Shown here: positions 21,483 through 33,993 of the stretch, piece by piece
Layout of the letters: every line of letters begins with the position of its first letter
Position numbering within the stretch: position 1 is the first letter of the stretch
Origin: Epiperipatus broadwayi
Lineage: Eukaryota; Onychophora; Udeonychophora; Euonychophora; Peripatidae
Assembly: GCA_028023455.1 (NCBI GenBank)
Contig: JAQFVV010000064.1
Span: 1,773,825-1,837,824, forward strand
Direction: 5' to 3'
DNA: 64,000 bases
Program-made: the position numbers and the translations under genes
The notes under the pieces: model-generated
Told to the model about the DNA's origin: nothing
Databases searched by the model: none
What the model saw: the letters and a program-made list of their open reading frames with translations, nothing else

Positions 21483-24400
21483 TTATCTTTTGCAATAGTC
21501 AATGCCATTGGAGAAGTATTTTATATGAATCCAATGTTCAATTTTATTATTTTCATAACTAACCCTAGGTGTCTTGATTGTTTAAATACCATAAGATTTT
21601 AGTTATAAAGTTAGATAAGATTTTATATCATTAGAACAATATTATTGTTAATGTCTTATTGATTATTAATTAATTAACTGAAGCTGAGCTAGATCTTTTT
21701 GCTGAGTATTATTGATAGTCATTGAATAACTTTTCTGAATATATATATATATATTTATTTATAGAGTAATATTTGTTTTAATCATATTTTTTATTTTTTC
21801 ATTCATGGTATTACCCAAATTGCAATAAATTAGCTTCCTATATCTTTTTTTTCACTATTATAATCTTTATTGTGAATGATTTTAAACCATTCAGAATCAA
21901 AATTAAACCCGCTTTTGTTTTAATATTTCAAAAATATTAATATTCTTAATAATATATATATGGTCAGGCTTTAATCTAAAACAACCACACACTCATTAAT
22001 TATACTTTTGCAAATAAACCAAAAAGTTTCAATAACTTAACAATATATGTGTGTGAGTTAGTAGTAAGATTATATGTTCAGCTAGAAACTCTGGTTGATG
22101 ATAAATCAGTCTTACTTTTATACAGAATAGTTCATTATAGAGTCTGATTTTATTATTATACTTTATTAAAAATCCTTCATTTCAATCTATTAACTTTCTG
22201 CATTAGTTTTCCACTAACATTTTCATCAGCATTTACTGTTTACCATAATCAGATTTGGCAAAACTCTTAACTGTTCACTCATTATCTGACTCAGTCTAAC
22301 TGACTTTGACTGCTTTCCTCTCCTTTATTAAAGTTCTGTAAACATTTTAAATAATACTACCAATTTGCATATATATTTTAATATTGTCCTTATGCACATT
22401 AGAATAGTCAGATTAACTTGCAAATTTGCATAATTTACTTTTATTCTGTATTTCATTATTTCTAGAGTGATAGTATTATTCCGTATTGACAATTTTTTAA
22501 ACACACACACAATTTTATTTAATATACAAACCAGTCATCACACAACATTTAGATTTATTGAAGATTAATATAATTACATAAGCTTTTTTTTAAACTTGTA
22601 ATTATGAAATTAATTTAATATTACATAATTTTATATATATGTTAGATCCACATACTGACATTTTGATCATTTAATATAACTTTGAAAAGTCACAAATTAT
22701 AAAGGCATTATAAAAAATTGTTTGAAATACAAAAATAAAAACAAAAACTTAATAAAAATATATATATATGCTGTAATGCTAGCGAGATATACATATAAAA
22801 CTACATATATAGAGTTACATGTTTCATAATTTTAAAAAATAATAATAGTAATAATTCATTCAGATTTTTAAATGCAAATCTTGTAAAAATATATAAAAAA
22901 GATTGCATTATATTTTTTTAAAAGAGAATGGGATAGGAAAAGATTTAAAAACTCTCCTTTTTTTAGAGAAAACTTTGTTTTACAAAGAATAAATAAGTAA
23001 ATATGCAAAGTTAAAATAAAATCAGTTTATAAAAGTGAAAACTTTCAAAAATGCAATTAGTTTCAGAGATTAATTAATTAATTTGGAATGCTAATAAGAT
23101 TTCTGATTGATAATGATATTGAAATTGTATTAATTAAAAAACTAAATTATTGATGAGGTATTGGATTAATCTACACAAAAGATTAGATTAATAAAAAAAC
23201 TTAAGATCAAAATTAAAAATTATGATAAGGAATTAGAAACAATAAGAGAAAAAAGTATATAAAGTCACTATGGTTTATTATTATTTATCCAGGGCTACAA
23301 TCTGCTAGATCATTCCACTCTTCAATCTGTAATTCAGTTCATTTTGAGTTCATTTTAAATTCCCACATTTATTTTGTGATTGAACTAATCCGGTCTTTAT
23401 TCCATTACTGATTCAGTTTGAATTATTATTATTTAATTCAGATAGAATTCAGACTGTTTTTCATTGAGAATCCAAACAAGAGATCCAGATATTCAGAAAC
23501 TGTAAATGCAGTAGTAAGCCAGTCAATTACTGCGGCAGTCAACATCAATGCAAAAGTCACAGATCTAGTAACTGTGATGCTAGACTGATTTAGAAGTATT
23601 CAACTGAGATTCAGACCCAAATGTCCTCTGCTAATCAACTGTTCCTGCCTGAACCCTAACTGCAAACTAATATTGACATCATAAAATAGTTGCTACCACT
23701 ACTTTCTCTCCCCCATTGAAAATACAAAGAAATGGAGAACAAACCCTGAAATCATTGATGGAGATCAAAACACCAACTGGATGGAAATAGATAATTATGA
23801 AAATCTAGGTAAAGATACTTTTAAATGATCTATAGACACTTTATATCTACTTTAAATGAACTTTAATTAATAAAGGACTATCATAATTTTAGCCTGAAAA
23901 TAATCATTTATATTTTTATGTAATATATTATAGTTATTTTAGATTATATTAGATATGTGTGTGCATGAATAAATGTTAATATTTGCTTAAGTATTATTTG
24001 GTCTATTCTCTCTCTCTCTTATATCACTGTGTGACCAGTAATTTAAGAGTATAGTTATTTTTTATGTGTTAAGTAAATGCACTGGACCCTGATTATGAGT
24101 ATAAGCTGGCCATGGGATATTTCAAGTGCTGGATTGTGTGCCTGTCATCTAAAGCATGCTGACTATATAACCTATGGTTGGATGGCACCTGAGGTTGATC
24201 CTCAAAACATAAAATGCTTTGGATGGACGGGGTTTGAATCCAGCAGTCAAGGTAAACCACAATATGGAAATGTGATCATGTTATGCTTTGCATAGCTCAA
24301 TCTGACTGTGGGTATCATTGATGGCTATGCTATCAATGATATTCTCACTCTGCTTGATGGCCTGTTCCTGTATTATAAAGTATTATTGTAAAAGGTATTT

Positions 24401-25174
24401 AAACCTACAAGAATAAACTTCTTTTTCAGACCCGGTTCAATACATATAACACAATTTTTTTGAAATTTAAGTATTTGTGTATTTTGTAAGGATATTTATA
24501 AAGATATAATAATTAAGCTCCTCCATTTTAACAAAATGATAATAATGAAAAGAGTGTGATATTTTTCCCCATTGCATTTGTTAATGACAAAATAATAAAT
24601 GAAAAAAGATGCTATAAACTGTTTTGAAGTTTAAGAATATTTTTAATTTTAATTATAACTTTAAACCATAGATGGCAGAGCTTTTAACAGAAAGTATAAG
24701 GAAAAGATAAGGGGGATTTTGATATAAAGGCCATAGAGTTGACAAATATTATGTTGTGGAAATGGAATGGAGCAGATTATGGGAAAACTTGGGGTGGTGA
24801 ATGGAAAGAGAGGGTAGTGGCTAACTGGTTTCTCTGGGCATAATTGTTCAGAGATTCCTGACTCTGTTTAAGGAGAAGTCACAGTGGATCACATCACAAC
24901 ATCAACAACTAGAAATGGAATTGAAGACAATTTTGCAAGTACAGTGCCATTCTTAGAATAGTAAATGAATTTACACATACTTTTAATGAATTTTCTTTTT
25001 TTTAAGTTATTGAATATTTGTTTATCATAGCATATACATTTTTACATTGTTTTGTTTCAAATGTAATAGTTTTTAAAATTTAAATCATTCAATTAAATAT
25101 TTACATAGCATTAATTGGATCTGCCTCCTATCAAAACTTTCTTTTGTTTTGAAATCCCACTTATTGTCATAGTT
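21483..25174. other. Long non-coding stretch
   Basis: Mostly AT-rich with (TA)n at about 21740-21750. Around 23270-23760 and 24070-24360 the sequence is less biased. At 24230 a box-B-like ggggtttgaatccagcag occurs without a convincing A box. A 72-codon frame at 24077-24295 is not supported by any family feature. I see no gene. Confidence 0.4.
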
Positions 25175-25265
25175 CGGTACTGATTTAGAGGGTTCTCATG
25201 GCCATTTTGAAATCTAAAGACTGCCTAAAACCATCGCTGACACATCCAAGTGATAAATAATATTG
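25175..25265 (+). repeat. Diverged fragment related to the GGTGCT-type transposon
   Basis: cggtactgatttagagg, then ggccattttgaaatctaaag, then cacatccaagtgataaata parallels the left half of the element at 1185-1465 (ggtgctgatatagta, ggccattttgaattttaaag, gcaagcgataaatga). No target duplication was recognised. Confidence 0.5.
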
Positions 25266-26028
25266 AATTATATTCTCTCATGTATTGATATAGATGTCGC
25301 TGTATGTGCTTTAAATCATGGAGACATATTGAAAACGGCAAAAAACATAATTTGCTGAAAAAGGCTTTTCTGTGATAATTTTATAATTTGTAATCTTTGT
25401 TGCTTATATATATGTATTTTTAAACATATTTGACTATTGAATAATTCATATGTGCTCACGATATGATCATTCATTACAAAATCACAATTAACATTAATAG
25501 TTAAAAAATGAGAGTTCATATTTTGTACAACTATGCTTGATCAAATCATGACTAAAATATACAAAATATAAAAAATGGGAGTAACAAATAAACTTCAAAA
25601 TACTAAAAGCTTATAATTTTTAGAATACAAATTTAAAATAGTTAACAGAAAAAGTAAAGGGAAAAAAATAATGGACACATATATTAATTAAAAAAACCAC
25701 ATGTTCAATAAACATTAAATTGATCAAACCAAGCTTATATAAAATTTTGAAATACTAAAAGTTTCTAAAATTATTAATTTTATTACAAAATATAGGCTAT
25801 AACCACATGTTGAAGTAACATAAATGTTGAATAAATGTAGAAATTGCAATGAATATTAATTCTCCAATTAATAATAAATCACATTTTATCTTAATATTAG
25901 ATAAAAGAATAATTGTCTAAAGTAAATATTAATTTTACAATTAAAAAAATTAATGAATCAGATTTTTTGCTTACCAAACCAAGTAATGTTGTACGCTTAA
26001 TTTCTCGCATATTGTTATTTGCTAACAG

Positions 26029-29000
26029 ATGGATAAAAATAATCTAAATGAGATTTATTCATTAAATTTCTCAAAGATGATAACACTACCTACTGACAGT
26101 GAAAAAGTTAGTTTATCTTATTTAAAATTCAATACCTGTTTTATATCTGAAATAATCAACAAATTTCTATTACAATCAATAAATGCTTTTTTAAGCATGT
26201 TTCTGTGTTCATTTGTTGATGGTAAGTCATTTTGATGTTAATAAATAAAAATTTATGTAAAATAGATATATAGATTTGTATCATCTGTATCAATTTCTAG
26301 AGCCCATAAGGACCTCACATGATCAAGTGTAGATCTAATATTCACATCAGCACATCTCTCCATTTTTTTGATAACTATATGGAACAAAGAAAGCATGCAA
26401 CATCAGTTTCTTTCTGGCAAAAAAATCCTGTTAATTGTAAAATATTTTAGTTCATATGTTTATGAGCATATATTGTAATATAATTTATATTTTAGAATTT
26501 ATAAGCTTTTAGTTTTTCGAAATTATAAGTTTAGTTTGATCAGACTTCTGCATTTTTTTTGGAAACCAACCTTTTTCCTACCCGTGTACTTCGATGCTTT
26601 GTGCAATCATTATTGTAAAATAATATTCATATTTTAGAAGTTATAAGATTTTAATATTTAGACTGCTCACTGCCACTTTGAATTTTAAGGACCACCCAAA
26701 ACAATCAGACACATCCAAGAAACCCTGGGCAGATTATTTGATGTCATTTATTGCTTGGATGCATCAGTGGTGATTTTGGGTGATCGTTAGAATTTAAAAT
26801 GACAGTGAGTGCACTTTAAATCAGCACCTATAAATCTTTATTTTATTTTTATTTTTAAAACTGACGGTAGCATTTATTTTTTAAAATTATAGTTTTGAAA
26901 AAAATATTTAAGAAGTATATCAAAATAATCAATAATTTTACTTCTCTACAATAAAACATAAAAAACACAATGACTATTTTTAAAAGTAAAAAAAATGATT
27001 ATTTCAATCATGAATGGTATTTTGTAAAAATTATCTATTATGTATTTAGTTATTTAAGCTACTCAATAACATATTTATTATTAGGATAAAATCCATTCAG
27101 TCTATTTCTAATCATATTTTTTGTATTCAATTTGCTATCTTTACTGAGCATTAGTTACTTTTTAATCCATCACTTCTTTAGGCATTAAATGCCTTTTACT
27201 TGATCAATTAGGCTTCAGATAAAAATTCAGACTTAATCTGATAAAATAACTGTTCATTTTCTCCACTGTCATGGTTTAAAACTATTTTCCAGCAGTCCAA
27301 TTCAAAATTTTGTCTATTCAATCTTTTTTGGTGTTCAGCCTTCAAAAATATGCAAAGATAAAAATAAACAGTACTTCACATTCTGTGCCATCTATGCAGT
27401 GCCTTCACATTAATTTTGATGTTTTAGGCTCAACAATACTACTGTGATTACTATCTTTTCTTTATTGTTTTAAGCCTATTTATAACCTTATATTAGTGTT
27501 TGTAGTGGTTTGCAGCTTCCCTTTTCTCTGCAGATGCAATTTTAAAGTATTAGTTGAAAAAATCTGAAGATGTCAGCATTACATTGACCTTTCTGTATGA
27601 TTGACAGTATCCTATAACATGACAAAGCTATGAAGGAGATGGCCTAGAAGTCAATATAAGTGAAATTTTTTGATTAGCCAAGTGTTTTAGCCCAAGATTA
27701 AATAATGAATACTGTACACAATAAAGAAATGTAACTTTCAGTAATTTCTTTATAAATTAAAGATTTTGATGCAATCTTTTAGTACAAGACATTTTAAAAC
27801 CAAAAACTGTTATTAATAAGAGATTATCTTGGAAAACAATTTATTTTTTAAAAGACAACTCTTACAACATTTGTTATGACAACCACAAGTAGTTCCTACT
27901 GAGTGCTTTTGTCAAACAATAAATAAAATACTTTTTAAAATTGTAATAACAATAAATAATATTTTACTTTTATAATTTTTTTTTGATGACAATAACTAAC
28001 CCTAAACCTATTCTTTTAATAAGATAAAATTCAAATATCTAATACTTCTTTCTTCTAACTTTTTGAATAGGTAAATTACAGCCAATGATGTTATGCTTTA
28101 TTGTTACAGGTAAGAACTTTGTTTCGATATTTATTTATGTTTTAAAAAAAGTATTTTTAAAATTGCTATCACTTGAAATCTTATATAATAATAAATAGTT
28201 AATATTATAAATATATTATATCAAAAAAAGGTTCAATTGTAAAAATAAAATGTTCAAATATGGAGGACTATTTAATGAAACACTAGATCTTATTAAAAAT
28301 TGACAGGAGTGTTCAGTTCCACAGGTTAAATAGTCTCTCTAACAGCTTTCACTTAGAATAGGTAAAAGAGTTATTATAGTTGAGCATTTTTAGCAGTTCT
28401 CCACCATCATTTTACTCTTGATTAATACTGATTGGCTACTTAACTGAACAAAATATTCATAACTCTGTTTTGAACCTAAAACTTTATGGGATCCAAAGTT
28501 TTATTTAATCCTGGATTTAAACTCCAGATCATGTTTATGGCAGATAAGTGAGACTAACATTATACTATGAGCCATATAGTGTGTGTATATGATTACAGAA
28601 TAAATTACATTCAACTTATTTGCTGAACACAGTTTTACATCCAAAATTTATGAACATGTGAGAAAATGAATACATTTTTCATCTCAGGTTGAAGCTAATA
28701 AATAAACCATAAATCAGCATAATGACAAAACTAAAGGCAAAATTTTAACATTCCCAAATTGTTAGTTACAGTTTTGCTAATATAATTTTAATTTCACATA
28801 TTCAAGACAGAATTATTAATTTTTTTAATAACTTTGCAAGTTACCATAATTCATTATATGACAAATACAAAACAGCATAATAAACAGTTTTGTATTAAAA
28901 ACTTATAAAGCCAAAGTGAAAATGAATCCATATCTGATGTCACATCTAAGCTGATAAATATATCATAAATCTAGGAGCATTACATAAAACTAATTTCACA

Positions 29001-30477
29001 TGATCACTATTCCTTATGCTAGCACATAACTGTTATTAAAACAGGCAAAACTATCCATACAGTAGTACCACTCAGCTCTCAGATCCAAAGCTCCTCACTA
29101 ACGAAGGTCTCAAGCCATAAACTAATCTGGGGATATTGGATGAGTAGGGACTAGATGGGGATTTTATGCACAAGCCTTCTGGCATCCATTAATTACTCTG
29201 GTTGTCACTGAGTGGCATTCCTGTATGGAGTTTTGCCTGTTTTAATAACAGTTATGTGCTAGCATAAGGAATAGTGATCCTGTGATGTTTAGTGGTTTAA
29301 CACCAATCCTGCCTAAAAGGATAGTGGTGACTATGGTTGTTAAAGAGCCAAAGACACCAAAATGTATGGGTACAACTAGGTTCAGACCCATATGACTATA
29401 TAAGCGATTGAGCTTAGATTGAAAATATTATTGTTTTCAATTTTATTTTCATAGTTTTGTAGTTAGAGATAAAAGGTGGGTGCTGGAGGGTTGCATTACA
29501 TCCTAAGATCTAGGTGCAGTGCTCTCAGATCCAAAGCTTCTCATTTATGAAGGCCACAATCCAGAAACTACTCTGGGGATATTGGATGAGTAGGCACTAG
29601 ATGGGGGATTTTATGCACAAGCCTTCTGGCATCCATTGATTACTCTGGTTGGCACTAAGTGGCACTACTGTATGGAGAGTTTCGCCTGTTTTAAAACTAA
29701 TTTGTTATATAGAATATTATGGGGGCTGCTAAAACTATTAAAATATAATTTTGGATTGTAGATATAAATTTTAAATGATTCTAGAGAATCTATAAGTATC
29801 TTCTTGGCAATTTACATTTTCATTCTTAGATTTAGCACTAAAAGTGGATTAACTTTCTTATTTGTTTGCAAATTATAAGTATAAAATTAAATGGCATGTT
29901 CAGCTAGTAATTAAAAACAAGTATGCTCTATAAAATATACCAGATTCTTATGTATGTATATATAATTATTAGAAACCAGTCAATATTTAGCCAATCCTAA
30001 TATAGATAACAAACAATCTCAAACTGTTGTCAAGGTAACCTTTTAACAATATATATATATATGTTGATACAATTGTTTTTAAATATAATACATGACAATA
30101 CTGTAATAAGAAAATCAATCATTTTCTTAATGGCCCCCTTCATTAATACTAGCAGCAAAGCATATTATAATCAGTCAACTTATTTTTATATTAATCCAAC
30201 AGATTGATTTTTTATTAACAAAGTAAAGACATTTTTTTCTTTTAAAATTTAATTTTTGTTAATAATAAATCAATGTGTTGGAATTAGCATAAAAACAATA
30301 AAATAAGTTGATTGATTTTCACATTTGCCATAAGTATTAACTATAATCTCCTTTATATATAAGAGAACCAATCAGAAAAAAACCAATAAGAAAATGTTTC
30401 ATTTTCTAATTACAGTATTGTCATGTTGCGATGTCCTGATATTTGAATACCAGTCAGCCAGCTTCCATGCGTTTTAA
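26029..30477 (+). CDS. Candidate three-exon host gene, 97-residue unknown protein
   Basis: Exon 1 (26029-26221) begins ATG directly after an acceptor-like ttgttatttgctaacag and ends gttgatg before the donor gtaagt. Exon 2 is a 39-nt microexon (28071-28109) between tctaactttttgaatag and gtaaga. Exon 3 (30416-30477) follows attttctaattacag and ends in TAA, overlapped by an AATAAA poly-A signal at 30476. Phases agree (1, 1), and 193+39+62 = 294 nt = 98 codons. The product starts MDKNNLNEIYSLNFSKMITL; it has hydrophobic stretches around INAFLSMFLCSFV and PMMLCFIVTVLSCCDVLIF, suggesting one or two membrane segments, and ends EYQSASFHAF. I do not recognise the family. The ATG may be internal, with upstream exons missed. 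Intron 2 contains the retroposon at 28997-29692. It could be a chance chain of good splice signals. Confidence 0.4.
26664..26828. repeat. Palindromic copy of the GGTGCT-type transposon family
   Basis: The right half reads attttgggtgatcgttagaa, aatttaaaatgacagtgagt and ends aaatcagcacc. The left half (ctgccactttgaattttaag, accacccaaaacaatc, agacacatccaag) is its inverted, more diverged counterpart. It lies inside intron 1 of the candidate gene. Confidence 0.6.
28997..29692 (+). mobile_element. Fold-back SINE-like element (family F), longer copy with perfect 11-bp TSD
   Basis: Flanked by aaaactaattt at 28986-28996 and 29693-29703. The left end (catgatcactattccttatg, gctagcacataactgttatt, aaacaggcaaaact) is reverse-complementary to 29205-29280, giving a long internal hairpin. 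A second block (29400-29692) repeats ctctcagatccaaagct ... gcctgtttt, matching the right arm of the copy at 20983-21470. Between them, aggttcagacccat resembles a pol III box B. There is no ORF. The total of 696 bp appears to hold one and a half units. Confidence 0.8.
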
Positions 30478-30815
30478 ATAAATCTACGTACAAGTTTATT
30501 GTAACAAAATAAATTTATTTAATATCAGTAACAAATAAGAAAAGAAAAACTACTAGAATAATTGGCGAGATTTCATAGAAACCTTTACAGCCTATAAATA
30601 AACTCTTGCATGTCTGTGTCACTTTCTAATGACACTCAATAGGTAAATATAATTTTATTGTAGTGCATATTAATTGAAAAACGTTATTCACACTTCTTTT
30701 CGGGAATAATTTCAAAATACATATATACGTTAAGGAAATAAATTCCTTATAACTATAGCACCATTATGCAGACTATTACCGTAATATGCAAATCATATTT
30801 ACACTTACACTTACT
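30478..30815. other. Sequence downstream of the candidate gene
   Basis: A further AATAAA lies near 30508; otherwise nothing recognised. Confidence 0.4.
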
Positions 30816-30880
30816 CTCCATATAGTAGCATAAAGAATGGTGATCATATGATGTTCGGTAGTTTCATACTCACACTTATT
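30816..30880 (+). repeat. Fragment of family F
   Basis: actctccatatagtagcata followed by aagaatggtgatcatatgat, gttcggtagttt corresponds to the arm and end sequences of the elements at 20983-21470 and 28997-29692 (tagcataaggaatagtgatc, gatgtttagtggttt). Confidence 0.55.
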
Positions 30881-31118
30881 GCTTCAGTTGACACATATTA
30901 ACTTCTTCCCTATAGACAGTGGCTTCTTCCTAAGCAAACGTTAGCTTTTATTACCTGAACAAATAAATTCTGGCAGGAGTTTTACACTGGAGACCAATTA
31001 TAATTAATTGTTCATTTGCATAATTTACATTTAAATTTATAATCGACATATGAAAATTTTCTAATTAGTTTAATATGAGATAATATATTCATGTATTGTC
31101 TGCACGTATTTACACACA

Positions 31119-31222
31119 CAGGCAACCTTCCTGTAATAAGGTGGAAGTGTGAATAATTTACTGTAAAGCACAGGCAGCCCTCCTATAATAAGGTGGAAGT
31201 GTGAATAATTTACTGTAAAGCA
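31119..31222. repeat. Tandem duplication, 2 x 52 bp
   Basis: caggcaaccttcctgtaata and caggcagccctcctataata head two units that share aggtggaagtgtgaataatt and tactgtaaagca. A few substitutions separate them. Confidence 0.85.
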
Positions 31223-31328
31223 TTTAAAATGATTGTATTTAATGTTGTATATATATATTCACATTATGAATTATTTTATTATATATAGGTCGTTTAAAAG
31301 ATTTTTTTAATTTTTATCAATGCATAAT

Positions 31329-31700
31329 TCATCTCAAATCCACTTTATCATAATCACATTTCAGTGCAAAAAGCCACGTCATCGTCTCACATGCATTTGT
31401 AATGCTGTTTGTTAAATAAGTTAAAAAAATATCATGCAACTTAAATCTGTGCCCAAATAAGCAGCTCAATATTGCATCAAATTCTTTATACCAATCTCGT
31501 GCAAGGTTTCTAATCCATGTTGAGCATCTTGAGAAAAGGTGACCAATCACGACGCTACATTTATAAATAGTAACATATGCAATATGATGTCCCCTAACAT
31601 CTTTCAGTTTAACAACCCTTTCACTGAAGATTTTAGCTATTGGCCCTCTACTTAAACTGATTCTTTTAGCTAGTGGCCCTCTACTTAAATCTGAGAACAA
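31329..31700 (-). CDS. Hypothetical ORF, 123 codons, unknown
   Basis: An open frame beginning MFSDLSRGPLAKRISLSRGP; the SRGP(L/I)AK segment occurs twice because ggccctctacttaaa is repeated at 31638 and 31671. Downstream it reads WIRNLARDWYKEFDAILSCL and ITNACETMTWLFALKCDYD. Base composition is less AT-biased and CpG-richer than surrounding DNA, which argues against pure chance. No domain is recognised. A CCAAT box in the minus direction (attgg at 31703) sits just upstream of the start. It may be an exon, a decayed transposon ORF or a chance frame. Confidence 0.25.
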   Translation of the reverse strand: MFSDLSRGPLAKRISLSRGPIAKIFSERVVKLKDVRGHHIAYVTIYKCSVVIGHLFSRCSTWIRNLARDWYKEFDAILSCLFGHRFKLHDIFLTYLTNSITNACETMTWLFALKCDYDKVDLR

Positions 31701-32000
31701 TGTGATTGGTCTGTGTCATTTGCAATCAGTTCTTTTGTTAAAATATTAATCTAAAATACACAGAATTTTTTTAATTCAGCTTCTAAAAATTAAATAATTT
31801 TAGATTCAAATTGGTTAAATGTAACGAAAAAATAAAAATAATGTTAATAACTGTCAAAAAATATAAAAAAAATGTGTAAAAAATAGTTAGCAGTAAAACA
31901 AAAGAATTATAACTCAACCAATGATTGTGCCGTTATTCAGATCAACAGCGGTCGAGTAATTCTCTTTTTATTTCCAGTTTGCTTATTTCACTTGTAAAAT
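31701..32000. other. Non-coding, CCAAT-containing
   Basis: An aaccaatgattg box occurs near 31917, followed by the CpG-bearing tcaacagcggtcgagtaatt at about 31940. No transcript can be inferred. Confidence 0.35.
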
Positions 32001-32420
32001 TTAAAATTTTCCAAATCAAACTTTATATTTCCATAAAGTAACATCAAATCTTATTTATGAATGTAAAAAATTACGATAGATGTTATTATTTACTTCAATT
32101 ACGAACGTACACAGCTTCGTTGTCGTGTCTGAATCTTCATTTAGAAACACGCCTTAGGAATTTCCTGATTATGTAGCAATAATTATTTTTTGTTACGGAT
32201 ATTTCTCCAAATGTATTTTTCTTCTAATATTTAAAATTTTCCGAGTCAAACTTTATATTTTGATACAGAACTATATTTTATTATTTGTGAACATAAAAAA
32301 TTGCAATAAATGTAATTATTACAACAAAATCATTACGAATGTGTATAACGTGAATTGTCTTTGTTAGTGTTGCTCGTTTGTCAATCTGTCATTTAGAAAC
32401 ACGCCTAGAAGATTTGGTAG
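32001..32420. repeat. Diverged tandem duplication (about 230-250 bp unit)
   Basis: Parallel landmarks: ttaaaattttcc at 32001 and 32231, tcaaactttatattt, ttacgaacgt / ttacgaatgt, and atttagaaacacgcct at 32139 and 32391. Spacing drifts from 230 to 252 bp through indels. The second unit ends beside a CCAAT box (tatccaatcagagg, about 32418). Confidence 0.75.
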
Positions 32421-32503
32421 TATCCAATCAGAGGACAAAGACAGAGGGGTGTAACAAGTCGGCTGTCAAAATTATTGATTTTTTTGAAAAAGTATAACGC
32501 TAT

Positions 32504-32722
32504 ATGCGGATGTTTTTAGACCTAAAATTGAAAGCATTGAATTTCCTATCAAATAAGTCTAAAATGAAGAAATTGCGACCAAAATTGACCAAGAGATGGC
32601 GCATGCAACCATTAAACGCATCACATCGCGTCGCATACAGACAAAAATTTTTCAAAAGACGTGGCGTCTCCGTAACTATCATCGAAAAGGTCAGGGGAAG
32701 ACAATTTTTGCTAGATAAATGA
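32504..32722 (+). CDS. Hypothetical small basic ORF followed by poly-A
   Basis: 72 codons, start MRMFLDLKLKALNFLSNKSK. It is strongly basic (KMKKLRPKLTKRWRM, YRQKFFKRRGV) and ends RGRQFLLDK. About 10 bp after the stop is an A19 run (32731-32749), and about 80 bp upstream is a CCAAT box. The poly-A could mark a retrocopied transcript, although no target duplication is evident. An overlapping minus-strand frame covers the same interval, and I cannot exclude that neither is real. The family is not recognised. Confidence 0.25.
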   Translation: MRMFLDLKLKALNFLSNKSKMKKLRPKLTKRWRMQPLNASHRVAYRQKFFKRRGVSVTIIEKVRGRQFLLDK

Positions 32723-32759
32723 TCTTTTTTTAAAAAAAAAAAAAAAAAAAGCACTTTGC

Positions 32760-33993
32760 TTTCTTCATTCTAGGTTTTAGCTAATTGTAGTTACTTAAAC
32801 AAATAATTTTGCTTCGGAATTTTCAGCTACCAGAAAAAAAAAGGGTGGTTTCTTATTCGAATATATATTTAATTACCATATACAATTTGAGAATAGATTC
32901 ACCTTTCGCATTTTATTTAATAGGAAGCATTGTTTAGTCACAAATATAATTTTACAATTTTAATTACTTTATATAAAAAGAAAAACATGTAGTCATTTAC
33001 TTTAAAAATCCGTCCGATATGGAGTACTAAAGAGAAAGACAACTGGAACCAAATTATTTTTTTCCGCCTCAATTCTGAAATTAACACAAATCGTTCGCTC
33101 GTTTACGCTATTGTCACTGCTCCGAGCGTTAAAAAAACTTACGTTCTATCAGAATAGATTTCTGCTCAAAAAATAATTATAACGCATTTAATATATTTTA
33201 TAATACTTAACGATCTAAAAATCTAATTAATACTATTAAAAGTAATTTCTAAACCAATTATTTTTATTGGTGACGTTAAAAATTTAGAAAAAAAAATCTA
33301 ACCTTTTTGGCTTAAAGTTAAAGTTGCAATTATTATTAAAATTAAATTCTTCATGGTGGTGATTGTTTTTATTAATTAAATGATTACTGGTCTATGCATC
33401 AGCCTCAATAACAAAGTCTAACTACTATGCTTTCTCTATAAGCAGTTATTCTTATCTTGGGATAAGATCGTACGTCACGTGAATACGCCTAAAGATAAGA
33501 TTATTTTAATAAAAATCTCTATAATGCGTCATATACATGCATAAAGATTGTACTGCGGTGGATTTCTCTCTATATATATATATGTATGTATATGTGTTCA
33601 TTCGAATGTAAATAAATGTTTGTTGAAAGTTATTGGGTATTGTTTAATTAATCAATTAATTTTATGACATATCTATTAGTATGAAAAAAAAACATTAACA
33701 TGTAAATACTGGGAATATTGCAAAAAAAAAAAAAGACATAAGGAAATAAATCTTCAGAGCTCATAAGAAGTTCATGCGGCAGAGTCGTTCCTGTGACTTC
33801 TTGATCCAAACCGCGCAGAGTAGGAACTTTATAATATATAATGTAGGACCACCCTAGTCAGTGGACTGATCCTGACGCTTCCTGACCAAGAATGCATATT
33901 GATCAGGATAGTGCATGGAAGAACAAACTATTATTAATGTTTGTTACGTACTTTAATTAAATAATTATAGATGATTGAAATCTCATTACTTAT
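32760..33993. other. Non-coding, CpG-retaining, promoter-like motifs
   Basis: Contains gatcgtacgtcacgtgaata at 33466 (a CRE-like TACGTCA fused to a CACGTG E-box) and several CpG dinucleotides near 33060-33130. No ORF is supported. A (TA)n(TG)n tract lies at about 33570-33595. Confidence 0.35.
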
